A stretch of DNA of 25,133 nucleotides from Apostichopus leukothele (taxonomy: Eukaryota > Echinodermata > Holothuroidea > Aspidochirotida > Stichopodidae). The stretch spans positions 722,748-747,880 of the forward strand of contig JAAAKB020000001.1 in NCBI GenBank assembly GCA_010014835.2, read 5' to 3'. Of this stretch, positions 1-13,200 are shown piece by piece (position 1 is the first letter of the stretch; each line of letters opens with the position of its first letter). Under the pieces are notes generated by a model. It did no database searches, was not told the DNA's origin, and saw only the letters and a program-made list of their open reading frames with translations. A program made the position numbers and the translations under genes.

Positions 1-37
1 GATTGAGCAAAATATTGGTTTGATTTCTTTGTTACAG

Positions 38-1273
38 AATCTTCGTCGAAATCTCCCAGTGGTCGATTACTTTATGGTCCAGCCCCTGCGTCACAATCCG
101 GTTACCCTCCTCTCTACCTGCCGAGCTCCTGTCAGGTTACCCTTGGACGCGAGTCGAACAGAGTACCCAAAGATGGTTCTAAGGTTCATGCTACGACCTT
201 TGTGCCTGACTTAGGTGAATTCATACCGGGTCCCGCCTCGAGTACCCGTGAACCCCCTTCAAGGATCACTCGAAGCGGCCCTCTCGGGAGTGACGGTCAA
301 GTGATGGGAATGAAGGTCTTGGAGAGCCCTCCCGTGAAAGGAAATGTTCTTATAAAGAATGGGGCTACCAAGGACAATAAGAAGGGGGGAGGTAGGCATG
401 CTGGCCATGTGGAACATATACCTGCAAAAGCGATGAAGAGAGAAGGTAAAAAGTCACCATCGAATGGTGGCGATAGGACCAGTTCAAAAATGGTGTCGCC
501 CAGTGGCGGTGTTAAAATGGCAGACACCAAGCCAGATAGGCGAACAGACGGTTTTGTTGGGGTTGACACGTCGAAGAAAATGAGAGATTTAGGTCATGGA
601 GTAACAACGAATCCAAACCCAGGAGTGAAGGCTGGTGACTTATCTATTGTTACGCACCCATATGGGTACCAGCCCCTCCTGTCGGTTGGTGGGTCACCCC
701 CTGGACAAAAAAGTTCCTCAGTGTCTCCACGGGATAGAAAGAACACTGAACTTCGGGGTGGGTCTGAGCTGACAAGTAAACAACGCCAAATGTTGGATTG
801 GCACATGGCAGCAGCCAGTCAGCATGGTATATTTTATGAAGCAGCTCCGATGTGGAGTTCGCCGGGCTTTGGTACAGCCCGAACTAGCATGATAACTCCC
901 CATTCTAGTTCGGTCTCCACCCAGGAAAGTGTCCTTAGATCTGCCTTACTGCACGGTGGTGGTCACAAACAGCACCATGACAGCAGTAGTCATACCACTG
1001 CTGCCATGACCTCACCGAAAATGACCGTGACCGAGGCACCCCATAAGGTGGAGCCGGTCGACGTTACCAAACTGAAACGGGAGGAACTGAAAAAACCGCA
1101 GATAGGTAAACTGAACTTTAATGACCTATCGTCTGGCAGAGGAACCCCAAGTAGCCGTACCGGGGACGGCACACCCACCAGAAACCCTCCCGTGGGTATC
1201 GCTTTGGTGCAGCAGCGACAGGACACGGAGCGGAAAACGGATTCAAGAGGTTCGACAGGTAGTAATCAGAGAG
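38..1273 (+). CDS. TNRC18: TNRC18-like exon A (N-terminal low-complexity region)
   Basis: The acceptor is ttctttgttacag ending at 37; the first two bases complete a codon begun in an unseen upstream exon (phase 1), and reading is open from 40. An apparent start at 202 is a GTG inside the open frame and is not a real start. The peptide is rich in Ser, Pro, Gly, His and basic residues, opening with SGRLLYGPAPASQSGYPPLY. It carries MLDWHMAAASQHGIF at 790-834, a motif that recurs in modified form in the exon at 4588. The donor is ag|gtaagt at 1274, phase 1. The composition fits the disordered N-terminal half of this family; no folded domain is visible. Confidence 0.85.
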
Positions 1274-4200
1274 GTAAGTTGTAAACAGTTCTTCTGTCGT
1301 AACTCAGTAATTATTTCTGGATCTAATGTTAGCTGTAGTACCCGGGTTTTTTTCACTGTACGCGAATGCTGCAGTATGTGTTTTGTGTATGGGCTTTAAA
1401 GTGGGAGAGTCTATACAACTCTACTACAACTTTTTTGAATTCCTTTTTGGACAAAGGCTTGTTAGAAAGTTCTGTGTAACCGGCGAAATGCCTTGTTTTC
1501 AAACAAATAATGGTGATCAAAATACTCCCTTTTCCATTTCCTTCGTTTCGTGCTGAGACAGACTCAATAGAGCGTTGTTACCATTCCTGCTCTGCTTGTA
1601 GGAGAGACTGCCTCTGTGTTGGTGTTCGATCGACAAGATTAAATCATACCCCCCTCCCCACCCCTCCGTAGGCAGTGCAAGTATGCACGTGGTACTTCAG
1701 AAAGATTTTGTTTTCATATCAAGAGGGTGTTTTATGTTTAGCCTTGTGTCAACGTGATCCTATAATATAAGTGACCTCTGTTCCTGTACAGTAACCATCA
1801 TTGCTGGTATTCTTGACTTGAACACCCTGAATAAAACAGGGAATGACGGTTAATTTCATTTTGTGTTTTCAGATCGCACCGACGATAGACGACATCGGGA
1901 TTCATCGCGAACGACGTTTAGTCCACATCGAGATTCAAGGGCCACCGATTCACACCGGTTGGTATCACCTAATTTTAACCATCATTCGACTTCAGAAACA
2001 GTCACTGGTTTTATTCTTTAATTAACTTCCCAATAAGGTCGAAACCATATCCAATCCAAGGTCAAAACAAAAGAGTGCAAAAAAAACCCCATCTTTTCGT
2101 TGTCGATGTGCAACTATGACATCACACCTCTGTTTGCTTCAACTTCACTTAGATACAGAAATATGTCAATCTTGAGCAATCAACATCTCGAAAAGTTGAT
2201 ATTGGTATTGAATGCAAATTTCACCAGGCAGCTTTACATGTGTTGCTCTTTTCTTAGTTAAACATTAAAAAAACACCCACGGATTATTCTTTGAAAGATC
2301 ATTTTCACTTGATAACATTGTGGTGTGCGTGACTTAACTGTAAACCTCCTGTTGTGCGTGTATCGTTTCTCATGTGCTGATCAATCATGAAGTAAGGTGC
2401 GCTTGCGCAGAGTAAAAAACGTTTTAATGAGAGAATGATGAAATGATATGGAGGGAAATAATTTGAAACAGCCAATTATATGGTTTGGTGATAATGCTCT
2501 CTTGACACTTGTCATTTGTGACGTTTATTTATGGTATGTGGAAATGAGTGTTTATTGATCGGAAGGTGGTGGTTAATATTTAAACTGCAAGCGTTGATGA
2601 CATTTAACTTCCCATATCATCATATTCCCGTTACCAGAGTTCACCTAAAGCTTCTCCGTTAGAATAAACTACCAAACTTGGGTCCAATCGTTTATACATT
2701 GAAGTTCACAAACATCAATTTCCTACAGGGCCGGGTACTTTCAGGCGTTAAGTTATTATTGTTTTAATTCCAAACACAAAGGCAATTGAATCAAAATTCG
2801 CGGAAAGTGTCTCATTGATTCAAAGCATTACAGGGACACCGAAAGTAAAACAACCAAACCACGACATAAACACCAAGACACTTCACTGGAAGGTAGAGGC
2901 GTAGGAGCCTACGGGGGGAGGGGTGAGACGGGGCTTAACATTTTAGCCTCCCCCACCCTCCAGTAATGTGCTATAAAGTGAAATTCCACAGCAGTTCTTT
3001 TTTGTCCCAAACATGGCTACACGTGTACTAGAACAATTTAGAACAAATTGAAAATTCTGCATGTGTTTCCACGGTTTTGGTTACTGGACTCTCACCGAGG
3101 CATTCCCTCTTTGTCGACCCTCGGCACTCCCTGCCAATAACAACGTTCCCTCGCCCACCCCCCCCCCCCTTACCCTACCCTACACTAATAGAAGTATCAA
3201 AGGGAAGTAATGTTAACGTTAACATTTCTTACATTTTCTTTTCCAACAGAGAACATCGATCCAGTAGTAATCCAAGTCACGTGTCTCCGCATAATCCGAA
3301 CCTAGCCGTTACAGGTTAGAACAAATTTAATATCTGAAGCCTCCTTGATCAAAACCCTTTTTTTAACGCCACTTCGAGGTTAACTAGATCTGTATTTCAT
3401 GTTTCAGTGTATCAACAGTGGAATGTACCTTCTTTATATTCCATTCATAAGTTTAACATAATACGTTTTAAACACTTTATTAAAGTGTATTTTAGTTTAG
3501 CTTTGCAACTAAAAACATGGATAGACACACCACTTGCCTCAGACTCCTTCAAGTAAGCATAGTGACTTTAATGGTTTGAAAAGGCGATGGTACATCATCA
3601 CAACCGGGGATTTCACTTGATGCACAACCAGTGATTTCAACCTTTCGTCTCTTAATTGCTCAAATTTCACACATAAACCCTGTCTGTTTCTTCCTGGTAC
3701 CATCAATGCTCTCATCCAGAGGGATTTTTTTCTATCTAATTGTGCATTTTCATTTTGTTTCACAGGTGGTTCTTCCATTGGTACCCATGCACAAGATTAT
3801 CTTCCCCACCATGGACCATTCCCTTCGTTTCCATCATGTTTTCCACGCTTTCCTGCAGGCCATCATAGCCCTTCGCAACCCCTGTGGTTACACCAGCCCT
3901 TTGCGGTGCCGACTGCTCATGGACCTACCTCGAGTTCATACCAGGATGTACCGCTACCAGGGAATGTTGGTCTACAGGGAAGGGACAGTGTGTCCTCTCG
4001 TCAAGTCATGATGTTCCCACCTCATCTATCTGCATCTGAAGGTGCACTTCATGGACTAAGTAAGCCTCTCATATTTATCTCATCAGTTCAGAAACCGTTG
4101 TTATGAACAACGTGACTAAATGACGATTATTGGTTCCCATAAGCCTTGTTCACAGTTGAAAACGCAAGGAGGAGCTGCCCCCGCATGGGCTATTACTAGC

Positions 4201-7200
4201 GTAGTGCCGACTTATGAGTTCTCAGGAACAAGGCTATAGCTGTATTTTGTGTTGGGTTGTATCCTTACACCCCACTGACAATTAGCCATGTCATACTTAA
4301 ACATAATTGGATACTCCTCCGCCTTATTAAAAGATCTATTTGGCTGCAAACAGTTGGCATCTCCCTTATACCCTTTCAATAACATACATATTCCAATATC
4401 TTGCCTCGCTTTGGGCCATCTTGATTATCAAATCTTGGCTGCATCTGCTTCAGTTCATGACTGACTTTATATTTGACTCTTATTTTGTAACAGAAGACGA
4501 AGATGTTGTCAAGGAACCAATTGATGATATTGTAACTTTCTAAAAGAAGATGATCTATTACATTCATTTTATTTAATTTTTTGACAGGTGCTTGGCCCTC
4601 TCCGTACTTACTGCCAGCACCGCTCCATCCTCAGCTGGGCAGCCTTAATCCTTCACTATACGCACAATTTGCTCACGTACCTCAGGGTGGATCATCTATA
4701 CCACAGCCACTCCATCTCTTATCCGGGCAGTCAGAGTCTCATCCAGCAGTCGGCAGCGAACTTCACACACTGTTACAGCAGCAGGAAGCACTCTACCACT
4801 GGTATAGAGCAGCAGAAATTCACTCTAGACATGGAACATTCTCACCCATGTCTCATGGGGATGCAACTCATCCTCCCGCCCATCATGGTATGGACCGCAG
4901 CAGAAAACAGAGTGGAGGAAGAAAAAGTGCAGACAGCAAAACTGAGCCTGAGAAAAAGCAGCTCAAAACGGAGGGTCCACCACAAGAGGTTTGTGGAAGG
5001 ACGTCCAGAGAAGTGGTTGAGGAAAAGGTTACACACACAGCTCCTCCAATTATCCCGCAATTCCTTCCAGTTACACCTGGTCCTGCCATGCCCCTCTTCT
5101 ATCCATCCCATCCTATCCCATACCTCCTGGACCCTACCAAGAGGCCTTTAGTTCCATCACATTCCCAGAGTCCTACCACAAACGTGGAGAAGAAGGATGC
5201 TGGTACCAGCAGTCATTCACCAGCTGGTCGGCCATCCAGTCGGGATCGGTCCAAAGTGCAAGACTCAGATGCAAAGCCTCCTGACAGTAGTCTTCAGACT
5301 GCATGTGTTCAAACTATTCACACGGACAATGTCACCAATTCCAAAGAGGATATCAACGCTAAATGTCAAGAAGAATTGGACATTAAGACAGTGGAACAGA
5401 AAGATGCTGAGACAGTGATAACAGATAAAGTGGAGGGATGCGATAAAGAGATTGTGAGAGATGAGGTGTCTAAGCCAAAAGAAGAAGAACTCATCGACGT
5501 TGAAAAGTTACCAAGTGTAGGAGAGTCTGCAGCAGAACAGACAGAGAACGCCATCTTGGAAGTGACAGAGAAGGAGGAGAAAGTTGTAGAGATTATTTGT
5601 GAAAAGGAAAACAAAGTGGAAGAGACAAATGATGGTCAAGATTCTAAGACGACTGTGGATAAAGGTAATCAGGCAGAAGGGACGGTAGATACAGTCCAGT
5701 CCAGCGATTCTGAGTCTTGGCTCTCCTCTTACTCATCGTGCTTGGATGGACAGAGGCGGGAGTCACTCATTTCCAGCATCATGACAACCACCCAAAGCGT
5801 TGCATCCAGGATAGATGCAGTTGACCAGGAACAGCTCGCTGCCATCGAAGGAATCGCATTGCTCAGTGAAGTGGCGGAGCAGAAAACATTTGAGGCCATA
5901 TGTCACAGGAAAGGTAAGAAAGGGATTGCTTGAAGGAAGTAAAAATCTTGTGTCTGATATAATCTTTACATCAATGATAGAAAGACAGTCAGTTACAGAA
6001 TGGACTGGCCAATAATGGATTGGCAAATACAGTATGTACATGCTTCTAGTTGGTGGTATTACCTTTGATTCCGTTATCGGTATGCCGAGTTGGTGGTACC
6101 ACTTTGGTTATCCAATGGTTAGTATTCCATTGTACCCAGCGGGTAGTATATCCATGTTATACTGAGTGGTAGATCCTTTTGTTTCCAGTATACCTCTGTT
6201 GCTGAAAACTGGTATTTGCTAATTAATTACATTATTTATTGATTTCTTTTGCTAGATGAACCACCAGAGGTTGCTTTTGATGATGGTGCAACCAAGTTGC
6301 AGGAGCCAACCAGTACTAAAGAGGGTCAGTGTCTTAATAAAGTCGTTATATATAAAGATATATATTATCGGGAGAGAGCTAAGAGGAAATTGCTAGCCAT
6401 CTGCAAACAAGATCGATGAATGACACTCGGTATAAAAAAGGAAGATATCAGTGTTTCTTTGTTTGTTGATACTCATCATGAACTTATACTTCATATGGTA
6501 AAATATGGTAAATATATCTGGTTTGAGTACTGCATTCTAGCCAAAAAGTGGCAATTTCACTTTTCAAGGATTTCATTTGTCTTTGTAGATGATGACAAGG
6601 ATGTGTCGTGTTTGGAACCTCCGAAGGACCTACCCGTCTCAATAAACACAGAAGAGATGAAGATTAACCAGTTGGTAGAGCTACAGCGGAAATACAAGGA
6701 GAAGAAAAAGGAATATGATAAACTGCAACGAAAGAAAGACAAAAAGTAAGTTGGGAATACAAATTTAACCAATCTATTAATAACAATTTGTAATTTGGTA
6801 ATTCCAATTTAAAGTGGATGTCAGAAGTCAGTTTCCTGCCCTTCTCTTTGCATATGTCTGCATCTCTTTGAGTATTGGGGTACTTAATAGGGTGATGGAG
6901 GAAGAGGGGTGGGGGTAGGGTAGGGTTTGTGCATCTGCACCACACATCCCATAGCATCCATTTGACTGACTCACCACTATGATGAACCAATATATTTATG
7001 GTGGGATAGGCATTGTAATGTAAACCAATGTTAAGTAGTAACACATGAATTTTTGCCAGGTCAGTTTTGATGTTTGATTGTGATATTCTGGATAATAATT
7101 CCTTGTTTTGTTCGATATTTAGAGAGAAGAACGACAAATCAGGAGAACAAACGAAGAAGCGAGGACCAGGTCGACCCAGAAAAAGAAAGAATAGCCAAAG

Positions 7201-10200
7201 AGGAAAGAAATCCAGTGAATCATCTGAGAAGAGGTAGAAAGGATATTTTTATTTTATTATATCCGTCATTTCCCTTTTATGTTGGATTTCTTTCTCTGTA
7301 TTCAGAAGACCTTGGTTGTACAATGGTGGAATAACTGGTTTAAAGTCACTTCTATGGGTAAACCTAAGGTGCAAGTTGTACAAGAAAGAGGGAGAGCCTG
7401 ACTTTGGCCCGGGGATGTTTGAGAGTAAGGGTTTGAACCTTTTACCTCTTGATGAGGATAGAAACATTCATAAGGGAACTAATTACAAAATAAACCTGTA
7501 CAAACATAAATGATGCTATATCTGTGGTGGATCAATGTCTTTAACTTTATTTATGTCTGATATCTTTCTACTTTGGCATCTCCACGTGATATGAAAGCTT
7601 CTAGATTCATCACCTCTGAGTAAAGAAAATTGTCATGGGAAAAGGAATTATAGTAATGACCTTCCCCCAGCCAGTTGTAAATTTTTTTTTTCAAATGGCA
7701 ATAACTACTGTTATATCTTGCTTCCTCCAGAGAAACTCAACCAAACATCCTTCAGTCATCAGCTGATGTATTGTTAGAGGCAGCAGCATCTTTGGAGGAA
7801 CCAACCATCCCAACTAAGAAGAGGAAGAAGGATAAGAAGGAGAAGAAATCAAGACTAAAGAAGGAGACGGATGATATTAGCAGAGGGTGAGTAATAGCCG
7901 AATGTTTATATTATATGATTTGGTTTAGAATCCTTAAAATGATGTAGATTTATAAGGAAATGTCAAACACTAGTTGAAAGATGCTATTGCTTGACTGGCG
8001 GTGGTAAAACCTCTACTTGGTGATCAGAATTCAATGTAGAGTAACTTTGAAATAGTTCAATAAAATGAAATAGTTAAATTGTTTCATTCCACACAAAATT
8101 ATTCGCTGTTTTATTTGGAGGAGGGACCTCTTTTATGAGTAGTATCCTTGATTTTTCTTATGGTAGGGAGATGTCTGCAAGCTCAATCCAGTCTTCGGCA
8201 GACGTTCTTCTTGAGGCCGCTGCTTCTCTGGAGCAACCCCCCATCTCAAGTAAGAAGAAAAAGAAAGAAAAGAAAGACAAAAAGACCAAACTGAAACGAG
8301 ATTCCTTGGGAGAAACAACCTTGAAAGATGTTAAAGTGAGTATTTGTCATTTAATTCTGTTCATCTCACAAGGAGTTGCCTAGATGGCTGCTAAATGTAG
8401 TGTTAACATATGCCCGGTTATCCCCGGACATGTCCTCTACGTTTTATCACAAGGAGTTGCCTAGATGGCTGCTAAATGTAGTGTTAACATCTCTAGGGTC
8501 TCTGTCTGGATAGATTTACATAATCTTAAAGGAATACCTGGATTTCTAGATAGTTCTGGCAAAGTTGTTATATATGCAGTGCAAAAGCTTTCTGGATGGT
8601 GATTTGTACCATCTAACAGTTCATCAATTTGAACACAGGAAGGCAAATTAAAATTGTCAGCAGTAACAGACCATCAGTGGTTCTGATCTTACAAGCCAGA
8701 TTGCAATGTTATCGAGATGGATTTTGGCCACTTACATTGACATCATTTCAAAGAAGTCTCCCCCCCCCCGCCCCCCGCCCCTCCCAAAGGGAATGGAAAA
8801 CACTACAAGTTTAGAGCCCCTCTCCCAGGCAGCAACAATTGTGCCTTCCCTTTCTACATAAATAATATGGTAACCCTCCTTAAATACAAAAAACAGTGTC
8901 GCCTGCCATAGCTTGACTGGAACCTTGGCAAAAGGCACTGGTTGCCAACAAGCTGACAATGCAGGCCGCGGAATTTTAGCTTCCCCTGATGTGGCATTTA
9001 GGAAATCTCTAGATCCTGGCGGAGGGAAGAGGATATATTCATTAAATGATAAAATCTTGAAGTAAACTTGACCCTCATTTCCTAATTTCAGGATTCTAAG
9101 AAGAAGAAAAAGAAGCTTTCGAAAAGGAAGGAGGGAGAAGTATCCGTCTCTGAAAACAAATCCAAGAAAAAGACTAAACGTAAGATATTTGTTATGTGTT
9201 GCCAACCACTTTGTCCAGCGGATATTGTTTCATTTGCAAGTGCTTCTGCCAGCAGTTCTGAGAATGTTCCAAGCTGCCTTTTCTTTATTATTTTTTTTAT
9301 TATTAACAACACAAATCCATATTTTTGTGAAGACTTGTTCAGCCTCATGGACCTCCGACACGCTAATTATATACTAGCATCCTACAAAAGGAAAGTAATT
9401 ATACACAGACATTACTTGTTTTATGTTACACCTCTATTTTAGACATGCACTAAAAATGGGAGTCATCCTTACTACAAATCAATCTGGTCTGACCTTGCTT
9501 CGCTCCATCAGTAGTTGTAGCAAGGTGGGTGAGGACCATCCCTGCCAGGTTGAAGCAGGGTGTCCATAGTCACTGTCATGTGTGTCGCTCCCTCTTACTA
9601 CACTACTGTTAATACTGAGAGTCATCAACTGAAATGAATTCAGAATATTGTTTGTCAAAGTTTTAGAAAATCCATCACTATTAGGAAGGAGATCATTACA
9701 GTACATATTTAATAACTTTGCTGTTGTTTTTCTTTGCTCTTTCAAAATTATGTACAGAAAATATTGCAAGTCATCAATAAAGATTTGAATCTTACAGCAA
9801 AAACAAAATGTAAAAGCTTTTCAAGCCTGACAAAACCAGTTTTAATTTATCTTTCTCACATTTACAGATTCTCTGTCATCTTCTGAACTGCCCTGGTCGA
9901 GTTCGTCTCTTAGCGGTTTATCTGCTTTAGGCAAGAAGAAACTCACTACTAAGAATGGCGAGAAGAAGAAGAAACATTCAAAAGTGAAATCAAGTTTGTT
10001 ACAAAGTCTACCGGAAGGCGTAGACCTGCCAGCACCTGTTGGAGCCAGCCTGCCCATGTATGGAGAACAGAAGTACAAACTCAGCGGAGTATATGGTAAG
10101 GAGTCAAATGTGAAACCTGTATATCATCAGGAATGATAGGTGTCTAACGGGTTAGGTGGGTTAACGTGTCTATGTCTAGGAGATAAAGGTGTCGATGGTT

Positions 10201-13200
10201 TTGGGAGTGAAATATATATGTCACGGGGAATGAAAGGTTTCCAAAGGGGAGGGTTCAGGGTGTCTGTGGCTCTGCGTGAAAGGTGTCTATGGTTTTGAGG
10301 ATCAAACATGTATGTTGGAATGAAAAGTTTCTAAGGGTGAGTGGCTCAAGTTGTCTATGCCTAGGGTGGAACATGGCTATTATGGGGAATGAAAGGTGTC
10401 TAAGGGTGATGGGTTCAACGTGTCTATTGCTACTGGTGAAAATATGGTAAAGTGGTCCTTGTTAGTTTTCACACTCTGAACTGCTAGGGGTCAACAGGTT
10501 ATCTGAAATGGCCTCAAAATTGGCTCAAGGAATCAACAGGTTATCTTAAATGGTCTCAAAATTGGCCTTATTTTCTGTGATTTATACTAAATGAGTTGGC
10601 TTTGGCAGTAGATTGTGAAAATATTTCACAGTGTATAAACAAAGTCAGTAACTCTCATTCATTAGTAACAATTATTAACTTACATGGCAAGGATTCCCAA
10701 AGCCAACTGGCCTTCTGGTTATCACTTACCGTATATCTGTTTCATCTTTATAAAGGCTATTCCAGTGATTCGGACGATGACGAGAGCAGTCATTGTAGTT
10801 TTGATGTAGCACCGAAAGGACTGGCACTGTTAGCATCCACTGCCGAGCTCTCATCGGGACACTCCACACCAGTCAAGAAACCGTCAAAGAAGGACAAAAC
10901 TATCACAAAGAGGCAGAGTAAAGCAAAATCTGAGGAAACAGGAACGAAAAAGAGATCTTTGTCCGAAGACTGTAAGTGGGAGTACTCTGTTATATTCTAT
11001 TGAGCCAAGATGGCAATTTAAGTACAACTTTTATACAACTTCACAATCTGGACAATCTGGTGTGATGTCATTGCTGATCGTGTACACGAGGAATAATAGT
11101 TTATTATACTATTATTATAGTACATCAATATTGCATATTCTTATAAGAAAAAATGACAGTTTTTCCATGGGCACCATCTTCATAGGAAGGACAATACCCT
11201 TTGATTTCTACAAACAGGACAATTGTGGGTCAGGTTTAGTAAGTATTTGTTGGGTTGCATTCTGTTCAATCAAGATGGCGGAACCAATACATAAAGTAAA
11301 GGACCAAGATGACCTTGCACAGTATATGATAAATTATGTATGCACAAACGACAAGGGACGGCAGGTCTATCGGGTGAATTGTCTGACCCATCCAAGTACA
11401 CAAGAAATAACAGCGTAAATACACCTTCATATATATTGCTTAGGTTTGTAGTCAAGTCGTATATACTAGTATTTTGTGGAAACATTTTAATGAACTTGGT
11501 TGGAATGCTATAAATATTATATTATGTTTGCATTTTGAATCATTTTCTCTAGTTTGATGGGAGATGCCAGCTTATCTTTAATAATTTATATTTATTTCGT
11601 TTGCTGCAAGTAAACGTGTGATTCATATTCTTGTTTTTCACCTTGACGTTTTAATTATTACGGTTTACGGTTATGGTTTACGGTTTAGTTACATTTCCCT
11701 TTACCATGATGACATATGCCTTATTTTGTAATGAAAGCTCTGTGGCAAGCAATGTGGGTGTTGCACCTTAAAACGGCGGTTCCTCGAAAACTTTTTCCAA
11801 ATGTAATTGAATCATGTCAGTAACATTATGTTTTATGCAAAGAGTACATGCATCTAAGTGTCTAAGATATTTCCAGTGAATTTGACATTTTATGGTTTGC
11901 CTGGTCTTATTTTTTTTATGAATTAATCTTGCATCAAAAAGAAAATACATCCTTATGAATTTTTATATTTTTTTATTCAAATAACTCATGTTTTTTTATT
12001 TGTTTTATAGCCACTTCAGTCAGTAAGAAGTTGAAATTAAGCAAAAAGAAAGAGAGAGGAAAGATTCAGAAAACCTTGAAGAGAGAAAGAAAACTGATCA
12101 AGAAGTCTGCTCAGAAAGCCGCAGCGATAAATGAATTGTCGCCCGGAAACATCACCCCACCTAAATTCGATGCAGAGAGTTGGTCGCGGAGGCGAAGCGA
12201 GAGAATCTTTCTGAGTGATACCAGCCCACAACAGTCACGGGACGTTAGTCCTTTATCAAAACCAAGTGAGGGTGGAAAGGCCAAGATGAGGCTAGATATG
12301 GGAAGCAAGTCTAAGGTGGAACCTCCCGCCCTCAGTCCTGGCCTATCAAACATAGGAACGGTGTTAGACGCTCTGAAAACAGATCCCTTCCAAATGAGGC
12401 AAAAGTTTTCACAGATGTCTGAATCGGATGATGATGACGACGACGACGATGATGAAATCAGTGACAGTGAAAGCCAGAACTCTAAAATTCGGGTGAAAGT
12501 AAGAGGTAGATCTGGAAAGGACAAACTAAATACTCTACTAATGAATGATGTGTCTGCTACTTCAGATAGCAGTAACAGTGAGGCGGAGGACATGCCCCTT
12601 AGCTCGTTGGTTCCCGACAACAGTGATCCAGGGCCTAGGATCTGCAATTTACGCAAAGAGGACCTCGCAGAGGGTCAGAGAGTCTTGGTGCCGTTTGACA
12701 ATCTGTTCTACGAGGGTAAAACTCATCCCATCCGACCTCCCGACGTTTATGGTGTTGTCTTTGAGAGTCGCCGTGGCAACAGACCACATGTGTTTTCACA
12801 GGAACAGATACTTCAGGAGGTCATCGCCGACGTGAAACCACATTCGGTGAAATATTTACCAGAGGGCACGAGAATATGCGCCTACTGGAGCCAGCAGTTC
12901 AACTGCTTGTACCCAGGGACCGTGGTGAAGGGCAGTCCGAACCCGTCCGGCGAAAAGAAGATGGTAAGCGTCGAGTTCGACGACGGAGATTCGGGCCGCA
13001 TCCCTCTGAGTCACGTGAGGATGCTACCTCAAGATTATCCCATCATCAGTGACCTCGGGTCATCCTCCATTCCACTGGAGAGAAGATTACGACAACGTAA
13101 TACAGAGACGGGCTCTGCCCAGGATGATATGAAAGAGGAAGATGACACCAGGAACAGACGGAGGAGAGGACCGAAGACCAAGAGCGGCGGTAGCAAAATA

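Larger units (their letters stand above)
10096..10755 (+). other. Intron largely made of degenerate repeats
   Basis: A 660-base phase 1 intron. About half is a decayed minisatellite (10130-10445), followed by a 34-bp imperfect direct repeat (10491-10566). The acceptor is tttataaag before 10756, with a short pyrimidine tract. Confidence 0.65.

Noticed and set aside
202-1284. Translation start at 202
   Set aside because: The codon is GTG within a frame that is open upstream to a good splice acceptor at 37, so the exon begins at 38.
6664-7137. 157-codon minus-strand open frame
   Set aside because: Antisense to the coiled-coil exon and its intron, with no recognisable domain.
8732-9205. 157-codon minus-strand open frame
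   Set aside because: Antisense to a confident exon and a C-rich intron tract; glycine and phenylalanine runs reflect composition.
11062-11418. 118-codon plus-strand open frame
   Set aside because: It lies wholly within a well-defined intron, has Tyr/Ile-rich AT-driven composition and shows no domain or splice support.
12427-12453. Run of nine aspartates as a trinucleotide-repeat expansion
   Set aside because: The codons are mixed GAT and GAC, so it is a selected acidic run and not a pure repeat expansion.
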